NCBI GenBank assembly: GCA_022885665.1
Contig: JAGQDJ010000188.1
Location: 1-64,000, forward strand
Length of the DNA stretch: 64,000 bases
Source of the DNA: Triops longicaudatus
Taxonomy: Eukaryota > Arthropoda > Branchiopoda > Notostraca > Triopsidae
Direction of reading: 5' to 3'
Below the pieces are notes generated by a model. The model was given only the letters and a program-made list of their open reading frames with translations. It did not search any database and had not been told where the DNA came from. Position 1 is the stretch's first letter. Each line of letters starts with the position of its first letter. Below are positions 11,305 through 25,500 of this stretch, piece after piece. The position numbers and the translations under genes are program-made.

Positions 11305-14300
11305 TCATGGGTAGCGAATTCGGACTAGAGGCTCGAGATCGCATGGTTTTAGGAAAGCTTGTTCATTGGAATGGTACCATTTATTGCAAACTAAATAAAA
11401 TGTATTGTAGACACTACTAAATAGTTTTTACGTAAGCTTACTCCATTTAGACCCGTGAAGAACAGGACAAGCGCCGTGTCTGGTAAATATATCGCCTACC
11501 CCATCAGAATACAAGTTCCACCAAAATGCAGCACTTCCCTTCTTGGGCCATATTGCTGTTCCAGCCAAGGGGAAGGCTGTAGCTCCGCCCAACTCCACGT
11601 CTTCCAACTACGTAAAATGGCACCAGTATTGATAATTTTATGGTTTTAATTTTGAGATTGATCGATGTAATACACTTACGTAGGCCATAAAAGTAGCAAT
11701 GCGGTCGCCACGGATTTCGTCCACTCGGTCAGTGAAAGTTTTAGTCAAAGGTTCGTGAATCGTGGCAGCCGTAACACCCCAATCGGAATGAGGGGTATAT
11801 TGTCCCCCTACACCGTAATTGGCAATTTGGTAATGTTCCGAACCAATGTTATACGGAGTATGTTTTAAATGAACTGCGGCAGAAATACGTCGGGCAACAG
11901 CTTCGAACGCTGGGTGCTCCTCATCACGCACCCATTTTCTATGGAATACAGTGAAGTAAGTCATCAGGAGTCGCAATTATGGAGGGATTCTAATGATTTT
12001 CTACAATGAAACAACTCAAAATAACTTTCGAAACAAGTAAGATTTTGGTTTACGAAGCAATAGGTTACCAATTTGTCGGATTACAAGAAAAGAAATAGTT
12101 GATATCGGTCGGCTAATTTCGCTTCTTCTTAATGGTAGAATCGTTATTTATTGTTATTATTTCTGAAGGATGCTTTTTATGACGAAGAAAGTGCAACAGC
12201 TAATTAAGAAAACGCTACTTTGTCTTACTGTTTAGATGTTCGTTTGTCACTAGCAGTGAAGCCTCGTTTCCCACCATGTGTCGAGCGTTCCAATTCGTTC
12301 ACTGCTGCTTGTTTGAATAGTTTCATCTCTCCTTCATTCATAAAATCATGAAAGACTACCAAATACGGAACATGCGAAGCTTCTTCGAGTTTCAAAGGTC
12401 GAATTGTGAAGAAAGGATGCGTGTATGAAATATATCGGCATTTTAAATCCTTTTCCTGCTTGGGAGTCTGCAATATTCCATTAAAACCAAAATTAGATAA
12501 AAGAAAATTACAAGAACCAATCAAAATAACTAACGAGAATACAATACTTAATTCACTTACTCGCAGTTTTTCTCCTCGACATAATTTACTGAAAATTTCG
12601 CTTTCTATAAGCAACGATTTGGGGTCTTGTTGAAAGTTTGAAACCCGTAACTTCTCCAAGTTGATATCCAACCCATTGCCTACAGGCGGCAAACGTTTCT
12701 TTTGCTTTGGATCCAAGAACTTTGGGCCTGTACGCCATTCTTTCCCCAAAGGTCCTTTTTTCGCCAGAACGTCGTCGTGCTAGAAAAAACGAAACGAAAT
12801 TATCACAGAGAAATATAACTAAGTTCATTGCTGTGGAAAGATAGCAATTGTGGTTAAAGAATTCAAGCAATTGTCTTATTTATATTTTTTTTTGCTTCGC
12901 AATTACTTCAGTAGATTTCTAATTTATAAATTCTTGTAGATTTTATTACCACGCGGATTGCGGTATTGAGAAAGGGACTAATTTCTTCCGTTTTGGCTGT
13001 TAATTTCTGAACGGGTTCAAGGGCGTGTTCTAATTCTGCTAACTGTTGGGCTTTTTGCAGCCATTCTACCGCTTGACCGTACTCTCCTTTATTGAAAGCG
13101 TGTTTGCCAATGAAGAGACAATCTCTGGCTGAAAAATTGAACAGACATTGTAAAATAAATAATTAATTCGTCAGATACACACACAAAAAATAATACAAAC
13201 CTTTCAGTGTATGAGCACTTGTGTGAGGTTCTTGCCCTGGTAAATGAACCTTCCCTTCAACCAACAAGGATATGTTCATATTGTAAGTTTTCTGGAGAAG
13301 TACTAAGGCAAAAGCAGCACCGGAAAAGTCCTGTGGTGTAGGAAGAGTGGTTTCACTTTCAAATACGCGCTCGACTTCACCTGATAATGAAACAGTGTTT
13401 GAGAATACCAGCATTTAAAAATACGGAGAACTTAATGGCTTAGAAGAACGTACACCTAACATATTGCAGTACAGGAACTCACAATACGACTCATTATAAG
13501 ATTACAATATTGCTACACCCCACATTCGAAAACCCAAAAAGTCGATGGTACCAATAGCATAATTGTAAATATCACTCAATCGAAAATATATCGTAAAGCA
13601 GTAAAATACGGATGCCAGTGCAATTGGCACTACTAATAAACATCTAACTGACGTAAATCATCCAAAACCATCATAATGTATTGCACAAAAAGATTGGGAA
13701 TATCCTTCTCATCTTGATCAAGTTCACGTACACTAATACAATTTTTCTACCTGAAGTGACAGAAATCCCCTACTTAAAACTACGGGAATCAAATTGGGTG
13801 TTTTTTTTACTCAAAACTTGAGAAAATACCTACCTAAAATGAGCTTTTTAAATCACAATTGACTTTTAAGTATCAAATATAACGTTACCAACGCTCGAAG
13901 TAATTCTATTGTTTGACATTGAGAAACTACAATGTCAAAATGAATAGGTTCAATACTTAAGTTGAATTTTCAAACTACAGCGTTTGAAACTGCAATCCCC
14001 AATGAAAGATGAAATAAACGTCCGTTTTAAGACGCACACCACCTCAATATGGATAAATGGCACCTTCAAATAAAGCGGGAAAACGTCCCATAAAACTAAA
14101 TGCATAGTAGGAACTGCCCACTAATGTTTGATAATTTTGCATCCGTACTATAACTCTTCGAAGGGTGTGCCCGGACAAGAATTCTTCCGGTAACAATAAC
14201 CTACCGAAAGGGCGTTTAGTTGGACATAAATGCGATTACCATGACCAATGCTACCTTATCAATTTGCCTTGACAAAAATTTAAAGCGTAATACCTAAGAA

Positions 14301-14751
14301 ACGTCACAATGACTATTTTTAAGGCGGGAATACGGAGACAATTTCAAATTCAGGACATTCAACTTACGGGTTGAGTGGGTTCGCTCAAAAGCTTGCTTAA
14401 GGTCGTGCCAAATGACAGTTAGCCTCCGCATTAAGTGAAATGCATTGATAGGATGCCCCATGGCTTTGGATGAACTTTGGTTTAGTTGCGCAACTTCATC
14501 ATAGTCTTCCAAGTAGCTAGGTCAGAAATTAAGTATGTGAGCTTATTCAAATCAAAGAAAACGAACAAATCAAAGAAATACTTTTTAACAGCCTGTAAAC
14601 GACTTTCCGTGTCGGCAACGAAGTCTCGGAGATGACCAACTAACTGCTTTTCAAATTGAAATAAACGCTCAATATCCGCAACACTCGAAAACATATCACT
14701 CGCCGCTAAAGACTGCACTAGACACAACACTAACATAACGTGCCATCGCAT
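11305..14751 (-). CDS. P4HA: Prolyl 4-hydroxylase alpha subunit (collagen type)
   Basis: ER-lumenal 2-oxoglutarate/Fe(II) dioxygenase subunit that forms 4-hydroxyproline in collagen-like chains, normally in complex with protein disulfide isomerase. Exons in transcript order: 14751-14582, 14516-14368, 13380-13201, 13128-12950, 12779-12561, 12467-12229, 11938-11680, 11607-11442, 11390-11305. Phases agree throughout and give 548 aa (family about 530-550). A cleavable signal peptide occupies residues 1-17. The N-terminal dimerisation part includes GHPINAFHLMRRL, and a TPR-like peptide-binding segment includes GKHAFNKGEYGQAVEWLQKA. The catalytic domain starts with YGVGGQYTPHSD. The iron ligands are His429, Asp431 and His509, and Lys519 (in GSKW) binds 2-oxoglutarate; the His-to-Lys spacing of 10 is as in the human enzyme. 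The protein ends in LVRIRYP. Which P4HA paralogue it is cannot be decided. Confidence 0.95.
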
Positions 14752-17283
14752 TTTTGATATCCAACTTTTTCACTTCACTTTAAAAGTAAAAGTATTTTGC
14801 TTTCAAAGCTTCGAATTCTTTCTGGATTCCAAACAGAACGCAGTCAACACTTCAATAATTCGGAAATCCAACATGTAACACAAACATGATACACTGGAAC
14901 GACGAGCAAAAGAAGACCAAGAAGTTTCCTCTTTTCCTGCTAGACACGGCCGGAGGCAGCAAAAATCAAGCAATTTTGGAGGTCTTTCCTCTACGTTGTC
15001 TTTACGCTTGACCGTTCTTGCGTGACCTGCAGCAGGAGAACGTGGATGTCGACACATGAAACTCCGCTTAATGCATCTTGGCGTGAAAAATTTACTCGTG
15101 ACTATCTGGCTAGGGTAAAATAATACAAACAGGAACAAGACGGCAGGTGGAATGCCGAGAAGCTCTGTTTTGTAAGCAGAAAACGCAAAGATGGTATATT
15201 TCTTTGATCATATTGTCGGAGCCCTGATTTAACAGTGTTTTAAACGAAACTGTTAACAAAGTGAAAACTATAAAAGTTTATGTGAGTGACGCTATCAAAG
15301 ATAACTGGGGACAGCTAGGGTCGAATAAGATTGTGCTGAAGTCTGTTTCCAAGTTCAGTTCGGAGTATCAAAAGATCGTAAAAAAAGTTGAAAACCACGC
15401 AATAAATTTTATTCAATTATAGTACATTTCATTACGCATTATTTAATTGACAATTCTTTTCCCATTGAGGGCGTGCTTAATGTATAGTGAATTGAAAGTC
15501 GTCGATTTTTAAATTACATGTATTGAAATATCTTCATTTATGTTACTCAGCGGCTAAGATTAAAATCCTATTCACAATCCCTAGCCAAACTTCTTGGTAG
15601 CTTTTTAGCTGTTCGTTGAACGAGACATTCCTTGGCCGCAATGCGCGTTCCCTGAGATCTTTGCATTTTTTATTCTTATTTTGTCGCGCGCTACTTTCGC
15701 ATTTTAATACAGCTTTTGATTCTGCACAACTCTTAGCAAACCATAATTCATTTGTTACATATTTCTGTCCATGTTATCCCGCCTCTAAGATGGAACGCAG
15801 CTTTTCGGACTAAGTGTTTACCATACAAAAGTAATACAACTCATACAATTAATTCCTCCGAATACGTATGCGTTAGTAAGAAGGTGAAACTACGTACATT
15901 TTAAATTCCAGATTTTCTTCCCAAAGATGGGGTTCAGAAAGTTCTACCAGTATTACTATTTGTTCATGTAAAACAAACGCTTTAACATTACCGTGTGTTT
16001 CCTCCCAGATAGTTACAGAAAAATGACTTACAATTCGAGGCTTCCACATCCGCATTTATGTTGCACTGCTGTAACTCGGATCTCCCTTTGACGGATCGTC
16101 GGATCGATTGTCGGATTTGTCTTATGTGTATCAATTATGGTCAAGGAAAACCCCTGCATGTAACATAGGACTATCCAGTTTGCAACAATAATGAGCCGCA
16201 TTAAAGTGTGCTACAGAATAAGCTGAATAGCTACACTAATGCCAGATATTGGAGTAGCAAACAAAGACAATAATGAACATAGGAGTAAATGAGCTAGGAT
16301 AAAGAGCGTTACGACGCTCCTTTTCGGTGTAATATCCACACTATCGCAATATAACGGAACACATTATGGCTTTTCCTTAAAATTCAGATTCTGTCATTCA
16401 TTATTTCATACAAAGACATTCGCGACTGAATGGAGGGAACACAACACAGTTTCAGAATCCTGGAAATCATTATTTTTGTTCTCTTTTACAGTGCGAATGC
16501 ACGTCAGCTTTTATACTTCTCCTTTGTCTCTCATACATTACCAAGTTTTCATGTCTTCACAAAAAGTTGTTTTCTAAACTGTATGTCTTTCTTAGGTTTC
16601 TATCCGAAACCAACGTTTGGGACTTCCGGGTGGGAGTGACTAAAAATTGGCGGGAATTCCTTGTCTTTTCTTTTTTCGAATCATTAAAACACTATCAAAC
16701 AAATATCATCAAACAAAGAAAAACAATTTTTAAAAAGACCTACGAAATTCACCAATTTGTCACGTAAGTTCGAAAAACTTTTCCACAAGACTCGCAATAG
16801 CGAAAGTCAAAACAGAAGGGGACTTTTCTCTTTAAATAGCCAAAAAATCTAAAGTACACTCAAAAATTCGTTTAATATCATGGAAAAGACGTTCGCGGAG
16901 AGGGGACGATGAGTTTCTTTTCGCGGGGACATTGCACTGTTTCTTTGCCATTCGAATATTACTTAACATACACTAACACCAGGCGCACTTATGCCACGTG
17001 GTTGTCCCGTTTCTTTAACGTCACGTCAGAGGGCGTAGTAGTCCATCACTTGGCGGGCTTCTTCTTTTATGAAGCCCTCCCGTAACACACGATTTGGTAA
17101 TGGTTGCTACGATTTCTTCCATCGAATTACTCCAGACATGTGTCAATTTTACCTTCTTAATCTTTGAATGATACAACTAAAAGTCTTTGTGACACTTATA
17201 TGTTGTACGTCAGTTAAACATATGAGTTGTCTTTTGAAGCTGTTGGATGTGTGATGAGATAGTGTCTTTATCCTCAAGGGGCG
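14752..17283. other. Intergenic region between P4HA and SSBP
   Basis: This 2.5 kb holds the presumed promoter of the prolyl hydroxylase (near 14760-15200) and the 3' UTR of the SSBP gene (just below 17284). The minus-strand open frame at 14803-15138 (111 codons) has no recognisable features. No RNA gene, repeat array or conserved exon was seen. Confidence 0.5.
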
Positions 17284-19522
17284 CTATTGCATGAAGTAGT
17301 CAGGATGATCAGAATCGGTTTCAAATCGCTTGGCCTCCTCCTGCATACTCTCCTTGATTTTCAAAATAGCTGCCGACTCCGTTTGGTCCTGTAAAAGACA
17401 AAACGGAGCTCTTTTATTTACAACGTAACCGCCATTATAACTTTTATGTAATTATTTTTAAAAGTTTTGGAAAAATAAATCTCTTTAAATTCAGCAATAC
17501 TGAAAAAGCTCAAGCCATTTTCTGAATTTAACCCAAAATAAAACAATAAAAGATTTCTTAATAGCGTCTTGTCTCCCAGACCCCTTAAAACTACTATAAA
17601 CTACAGAGAAACTTCCCGTCAAACAAAAGTAAAATAAAAGGCAGCTAGAGACAATGAACAGATAAATTAGAACAAACAGAACACCGGGACGGACCAATAC
17701 GAGACTACAAATCAAGGTAGAGAGGGGAGGAGGCTCACGAAGCGACTGGAAATGTATATTTTTAATACGCTCTTTTAATAATGAACTGAAATAACAAAAT
17801 CAATTAATTGTATTTGGATTTTCTGTAAACCCATGCCGTATATTAAAAAAAGCAAGCAAGCCTCCCCTCTTTCCCTGGCATGGCAAGGGGAAATGGGTTG
17901 TAACTTGTAAACAAGGGAAGAAAAAATTTGTCAAAATAAACGCGCAAGCAATTACCAGGAAAAAAATTGTTTTTTTTTTTTGCCGTCCACACATGATTCT
18001 ATATTGGGATTGAAAACACACCAGAAACAAAGTGATATGCATTTGGGGGGCGAGAAACACTTGAAGAAAAACCCTTCACCAACGCACACAAATATTTTCG
18101 GGGAGGAGGGAACAGGAGCTTTTAGCTTTCGCTTCGTCTTTAAAGGGTGTAAAATAAACAAGGTGAAAAAAATTCAAATAATTCATAATATGTAAATGGA
18201 CGGCTTGTCGGAAATGGGACAGTACGTTTTAAGAAATTGAGAATCGTGATGTTACTTTTTTATTTTCACGTTCCTCGAAGAATAAAACGGGAGGAAAAAA
18301 GAAAAAGGGAGGGGTTAGGGTCCAAAATAGTTGCCCATACTCACATTTTCACCCGGTCCGCCGAACCCGCCTAAACTGTAATCACCTAATCCTGTATTTG
18401 AGCCGTTATCTTCTCGGGGCGTGGCCGGACCTCCATTGGCTGGAGAGTTTTTCATGGCTTCGATATCGTTTCCATTGAGTACTGGACCCATAGCTGAGGG
18501 CCCTAAGGGCCCCAAACCACCTCCTTCACCGGCCCCTAAGGGAAAGTCCTAAGTGCAAACAAAATATTTATTAAAAACGAAGTTCTCTAAAGAGAAGTTA
18601 GAACTTACCCCAGGCATGTTTCCGCCCGGTACGGATTTCATCATGGTATACATACCATCGCCGCCTGAATTCGATGAGTCTAAAACTACATTTATTAGTC
18701 AATCTCGTCGCTTTTTAGCTGTACTGCGCGAACACAACGTGTGACTGAGCTAATTCCTGGTAAGTGTACTCCGCTTGAAAAGCGTCGGTGATTTCCTCGT
18801 TGTAAAGAAAAATAGGGTGTATTCCAAAGTAGGGTTCGATGTTGCGCTGGGGGGTTCGCTAGTAGAGGACGCCACCACTTGTTCGACAATGTTCACGAAT
18901 ACAGTTACCGAGCGGAACATTACTTTGGAATAAGCCCTATAGTAAGTGAACATCAAGCTTACTAGATATTTCAAACTATTCGTGCGCAAATATGCACTAT
19001 TATGCACATTCTTAACAAACGCATCAGCTTTACATGAAAACTACGCTATCCAAGCGGCTTGGCTTTTATGTCAAAGCACGTCCATCCGGAAATCTACTGT
19101 TTCAGTTGAGCTCCGATGTTGTCAACGCCGATTACATAAATTCTCGTTAATGTCAATTACTTTACCAAATATTTTTCTCCTTCAGACATAGCTTTTGCGT
19201 TAATCACCAAAATTCACTCACGAATAGTATGAGATTTTCCTATAATCGTCGCTGCGAAAATCCTTTTAAGTATAAATACACAACTTATTTTCGATTAATT
19301 CTTTACATTTAAAATTAGAGAATAATATAACTTCCTGAATAATTTGACTTATAATGAATTATATTACTATTATATTATTATTATTATACCATTATTACTT
19401 CCTAAAACCCTACACGTGCATTTAATTCTGTCAACTATCCGACTTGTTAACTACCTTCCTGTTCTCAATGGTTGACAAAAACAAAGTTCTTCTGCATTTA
19501 AAAATATAATAATAATAATAAT

Positions 19523-19560
<38 letters not shown>

Positions 19561-22500
19561 TAATAAATATAACCTAAGTGAGTCGATAAAGGAGTAATTC
19601 AAAAGAAATTTTAAGTCACAAAAAATAATAAAAATATAGCATAAGTATGAATAAATTCCTACAAAATGAAAATTAATTATTCTTCCCATAAATTATATGA
19701 TTTTAGTACAGGAATTTCTGGTCACACATAGTGCAGCGAATCAGTTGTACGGGAATTTGAAAGTGATAATATCAATACCTTGCGGACTAGGCATGATAGG
19801 CGTACCAGGGCCGGGGGGACCTGATCCAGGTGGGCCTCCGTAGTTACCCGGTGAGGATGAAGGATAGTTCATAGGCTGGAGAAAATAAAAGCAAATATTA
19901 AAATACTGCAGATGTTACGAAAAATATTAAACTCTGCTTACTGCTGATGAGTTTTGCTGCCACTGTGGTCGCGGGCCGCCAGGGCCAGGCATCATGCCAG
20001 GTAATGGACCAGGTCCAGGTCCACCAGGTCCTAAGCCACCAGGCATGGACGGACCTCTCATTCCTCCCGGTCCAGGACCTGGTCCAGGGCCATAGCCTGG
20101 CCCTGGCCCACCAGGAACCATTGGCCCTAATCCGGTCCTAGGCCCACCTAACCGCGGGCCTAAGGACATGGGCGGTCCTTAAGGAAATAAAATACAGAGA
20201 ATAAATTAAATTCGTTTTTTTATACATAGATAAAGTTTGGAAGCTAAGTTTACAGTCAACAAAAGCTGTCAAACACGAAACAATTTGGTACACGTAAGCG
20301 ACAAGGTTAAACTGAACGCGGCGTTACTGAACGGAGCAAACAATACACAAACACACACATAAAATAAACACGCAGCACGAATCTGCCTACCTTGCCAACC
20401 TACAAACTCTCCATCGCCTAAAGAGCGGGCCGAGGAAGAAATACAAAATAAGAAAATATTGAATTCCTTCACATGAACAAGACCGTGTTTGATATAGTAA
20501 CTTCGAAGATTTACGCGTATTAAAAATTGTCAGGGAAAAACGGTCAGTAAAGACTGTCCTTAATTCTTTGTTAACCTTTAAAATTACTTATTACTACTAA
20601 GTTTATCGCAGCTTAAAAATACTGAAAATGTTCTATACATGAAACAGAAAAGGAACTGCACGAAAAAAAGCCTGTAATAAGGCTAGGAAATGAATTTCTT
20701 TAAACTCAAAGTTTCATGAAAGCCAAAAGTAAACGAAACAGTTGCAGGCTCTCGAATACATTAAAACTTCCCGAGTCTGAGGTTGTCACAGGACCAAAAG
20801 TATTCGAAACATGTGGTTTACCTTGTCTGGTAGGATCCAAAGTATTTGGCATCATTGGCGTCCCAGGCTATAAGAAAAATACAAAATTAAGTACGTTAAT
20901 TTTTTTTAACGATTGAACAGGATGTTTTAGCTTACCCCATTAAATTCAGGTCCTAACTGAGGCATCCGGACGCCTGGCCGAGGCCCACCTGGGTATCTTG
21001 GGCCCATAAAAGGCTGTAAAAAAAGGAAGAATTATCTATCTTTCATGCATAAAAATACAAAAAATATATACCTGTCCAGGCATCATCTGTGAATGCGGAG
21101 GAGGAGGTTGTGGATGAGGCGACGCTTGTGATGCTGGGTGATTCGGCGGTGACGGTCTCATTCCTGAGTTCTGAAATAACCAAATATAAAAATAATTAGT
21201 TCAACACTCCAATACCTAAAAAGCTATTTTTCAATAAAATTTGTATGTCTGAAAACAGGCTAAAGGTCAGGTGGGGGGTATGGCATTTGCGTGTGTGAAT
21301 TGCTTACCGGGAGAAAACCATGGGGTAAACCCTCACTTGGGACAGGACCAGGTTGTCCCGCGTTCTGCAATTAACAAGTTGGGAAAAAATTAAACAAGCT
21401 TATTTCGACATTCCAAGTTTCGCACTCAAAATCTTCCTCAACTCTTTATAGAACTTACGACATAAGATAAACGCTCGATGCACTGAATCGTAAATTTTAA
21501 CACATCTTAAACCCAAGGTATTTGCTAATATTGGAAGTAAAACTGTGTAAGTTATTTCATGGTTTTGTTTATTTCTACAATGTAACGTTCCCAAATTATC
21601 GATTAATGGGTTGCAGACTACTTCTTTATATTGTGACCTGATATGTGTGCTACCGTATGACGTTCGAGGAAGGCCCCGTGACCTATTGGGCCCACTGTAA
21701 CCATGACAACTCCCTCTCTTCTTCCCTTCCTTGCTTGTTTGCTTTTCAACGGTGAGAACTAGGAAACCCCAAAAGAAAAAGAAAACCCCCTTTGTGCTTC
21801 CCTGTGTCCTTCTCTCATGCCACCTTCTCAAAATTTCTAAACTTAATATACATCACGTCCATTTTATGACGCAGCATTGAGTACATCAGACCTTCAATTC
21901 CAATGAAATTATCAATGACTTGCACGAGAAAACTCAAACCTAACAAAACCATGATTTGACGGCCTCATTAGTTCTTTTGGTTACTGATTAATTTAGGTCA
22001 ACTCCACAACTCGATGTTTCAGCCCGTTCGTCTTTTCAATTGCCAACTAATAAAGCGACCGCGGTGGAGAAACTGGACGAAATACACGAAATGGTCGAAA
22101 TCGATGGAACATAAGTTATTTCGTTCTGTTAACGTTAAATCTTTAAACACTCTACATCTTCTGAACTCTGGCAAAATAGGCAACTTCCTCGTTTTCCTTA
22201 ACACTTTATCCCTGGAAGCCTTATTAAGCGATCTTAATATGCAAATAGTGTGCATATTCAGAGAACCGGAGCCTGGGTTAACGGCCATAGTTCCCCACAC
22301 CGTGTCTATCAACCCTCTTCTTCTTCTTTGGAATGGATAAGGTGGCAATGAGAATTCTGGCACGGGAAATGAGACTGAAAAGCGAGTGCGAGGGGATGAA
22401 AGGCTAAGGAACAAGAACAAGTCGCCGGCGAGGACGAAGAGGAGACATGGAGGGCGAGAAGGAGATGCTTGAGAGTACAAAACAAGAAAAATAAAACCAT

Positions 22501-25500
22501 AAAAGAATGCAACGAGAGAGAAGACCTCACTAAGTTTTATACCCATGACCAGTTTTCTAGTTTCTTTTAAATCCTGTTTCGCAGGTTTTTTCGTGATCTT
22601 TTTATATTTTTATGCTCTCTTTTCATAAGAAAAAACTGTCCTTAGCTAATCAAAACCAAACAAAAAATGCTGAGTACCTTTTCCCCTTCTTCTCAGCAAG
22701 TTACTTTAAGAATTATACAAGGTTGCGTTACATAAACTTTAAATTTACGGACTCACTTTCTCAGTTTCTTTTTGTCACCCATTTTTCACTGTTGTTTTTA
22801 CCAGTAAATCATTTTTAATTTTCCCCAAATTTTGCGATTGGTTGATTCAATGCGAGTGTTGTTATATACAATTAGTCAAGCTTAAAAAAACAATATGAGA
22901 CTTTAACCCCAGCTGACCTTTATAACTTTAACCCTTTAAAATATTTTTCTTTAAATTTAATGAGACATAAAAAAACTTACATGTGACATCCCATTGACGC
23001 CATATCCGGAATTGACAAAGCCCTAAAAATGGGTAAAGGACATTAGATCAATTAACAATAACTTTATTCTGGGGTGGAAGAGAATATTAAATCGAAGGCG
23101 GGGAAAGGAAGCTAAAACCATGACAACAATTCAAGGCATGGCTTTCTGGGTCGGAGAGAGGGGGGTTAGGGGGTTCAGCCCTTCATACACTAGTCCAAGT
23201 ATTGATTGATTACGTACATAATCATGAAAGGCCTTGGCTTCACTGGAGTGATCGCACGTGTCTCTTCTTTCGGGTGCTGCACAATACAGGTCCCAGAATA
23301 CGCTAAACAGGAAAAATAGAAATGATGTCACTCAAGAAAATTCGCATTCCTAATATTGGAGTTTTTTCTATGGATATCCCGCATATGCTTACGCCTATTG
23401 CGGTGAAACGGTCGATAATACAAAAACAATTATAACAAAATAAATAACCGACCCGTTTCTAACACTCCAGCACCGAAAGTGAAGTTAATTGAGATTCAAA
23501 TACACTAAGAAATAACAAATTGAAATGCAAACAGTAAAAAAGGAATACTTACCACCACCATGAATGAAGAAATCCCGGTGGCTCTCCTAAGGTGATATTC
23601 TTCTCCCATCGTATCTGTTCAACCATGAAAAAAAGAAATAATTTTACCAACCTTTTTCACATTCCTTGCAGTGCGAATTTACATAAAAGATGTAAAGATA
23701 TCCGATACAAGAGAAAAGACTCTGCTTGTCCTCCGTCCACTGTCTACATGAGAAAGCTTTAAAAAAATGCGGGAAGTTGCTTTCTTTCCGAATTACTTTT
23801 AGAAAACTTACGGTCATCATGTACTCGTCGTACAAATAATACTAGATTGATATTTTCCTATTTTTTTCTGATTAACGCCATTGTAGTTTAAGGTTCCGGT
23901 CTACGCTAAATCTATTTAGGCAAACTGTATGTTAATACGTTCAGACGATCGCGCCGTATATATGGCCTTTTCATCAAAAGCTCATAACAGTAATGAAAGT
24001 AAAGTTAAACTTTATAATGTGTCGAAGCAAATTAAAAAATATATTATAAATACTGTGATTTTTACAGGAAGTGAAAATGTAAGCTTTCTTATTTATGACA
24101 ATGTCAAAAATCAGCTTCGACCAATGACGTGCTTTTTATTAAAATGAATTTTAGTGGAAGAAATCGAAAATCAAATTAGTGGTTTATAAGAAATCACCTG
24201 AAAATATTAACACGTAATTCACTCATAAGAGGTTAAGCTAGACGTAGGAAATACAATTACACGTATCATTATTAGAAAAGCGCCTGAACACAATAAGATA
24301 ATCGTTGCGTACACTCTCGTCAGAAATTTTTTATAAGATATCTAATATTCACTACCCAATCGTCTGAACCAAAAGAAGGCGGAGCTAGACCAGGGCATGA
24401 AACCTCATATCGAAGCCTAGAGACGATCGAATAAGACGGATATCCCCGCCGTTTAAATACGTTAACAATGAGGTGTTTACATAGCTTTTTCATAAACTAC
24501 TCTGCTTTTTATGAATTTACGTTAATGTTTTGAGAGATTACAATTTGTAAACACGCTGTTACCAAGACCTACTATACAACACAGCAGACACCCACTTTGA
24601 TGGATCCCTTGATTACCAATGGTAAGACTAGACAGTTCGTTTTTTAACAGCACTCTACTGAATTCTGCTTGCTATTTTTGTATCGAAAAAGCTGAATCTA
24701 GCAACGATGTTTTTACTTTCTATTTTGCACTCAAGTGAGACTACAGACATAACCGAAGAGAATCTGCCCGCCCCCCAGAAAAAAAATTAAATTCGACTTC
24801 TTATTTTTATTTAAGTTATTGTATTACGAGAATACAGAGAAAAGTAAAAGCCAATATAACACTCTCATTACTGAATTGTAAAAATTGATAAGTTATTTTA
24901 AAAGTATTACTACCATTTGAAGGCGCGCATCCTAGTACCAAAAACGTTGTCACAAAGTCAGAATTAAAAGCTTGAAAGTTTTTATAACTTGAGAAAATAC
25001 TACGTACAATATTACCACGTGTAAAAGATACTGAGCCAATTATTAGTAACCTACGCTATTTTTGAAAATCTCCTACGGTTTCAAAGGCAAAAATGCACTT
25101 AGGTTTCTTTTATAATAATGCAGCATGGCTTACAACTTTAAAATATCTTTGGTGAAGCAAAGCTTAAGTAATAAAAGTTATTTAAACTTGTTTATCCCAA
25201 AGGGAAGAAAAAACAGTATTTGTGGAAAACCTTTCGCCGAAACTTTTTTATAACTTCATTACTGTCGAACTTAACGAGTCAACGTAAAGTTCACCATATC
25301 TGATCATTCCTTAAAAACAAAAAGTCCAAGTTTTAGAGATTTTTTCCCGTTGTTAACGTAAGTAAAAGAGAAAAAGATTTTAAAAAAGACTAACGGATGT
25401 GACATGCCAAGCATAAAAGCTGGTTACAATTGAAGTTAGCCACACCCATAAGGGCGGGTTTTGAGGGGGACACTATCGATTTTTGCTCGTGGTGGAGCTC

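Noticed and set aside
14803..15138. 111-codon minus-strand open frame upstream of P4HA
   Set aside because: The P4HA start at 14751 already carries a good signal peptide, and this frame has no recognisable content.
21400..21831. 143-codon minus-strand open frame in an SSBP intron
   Set aside because: No recognisable protein features, and it is not needed for the phase of the flanking exons.
22019..22546. 175-codon minus-strand open frame in an SSBP intron
   Set aside because: It has low-complexity ends and no family resemblance, and SSBP exons join in phase without it.
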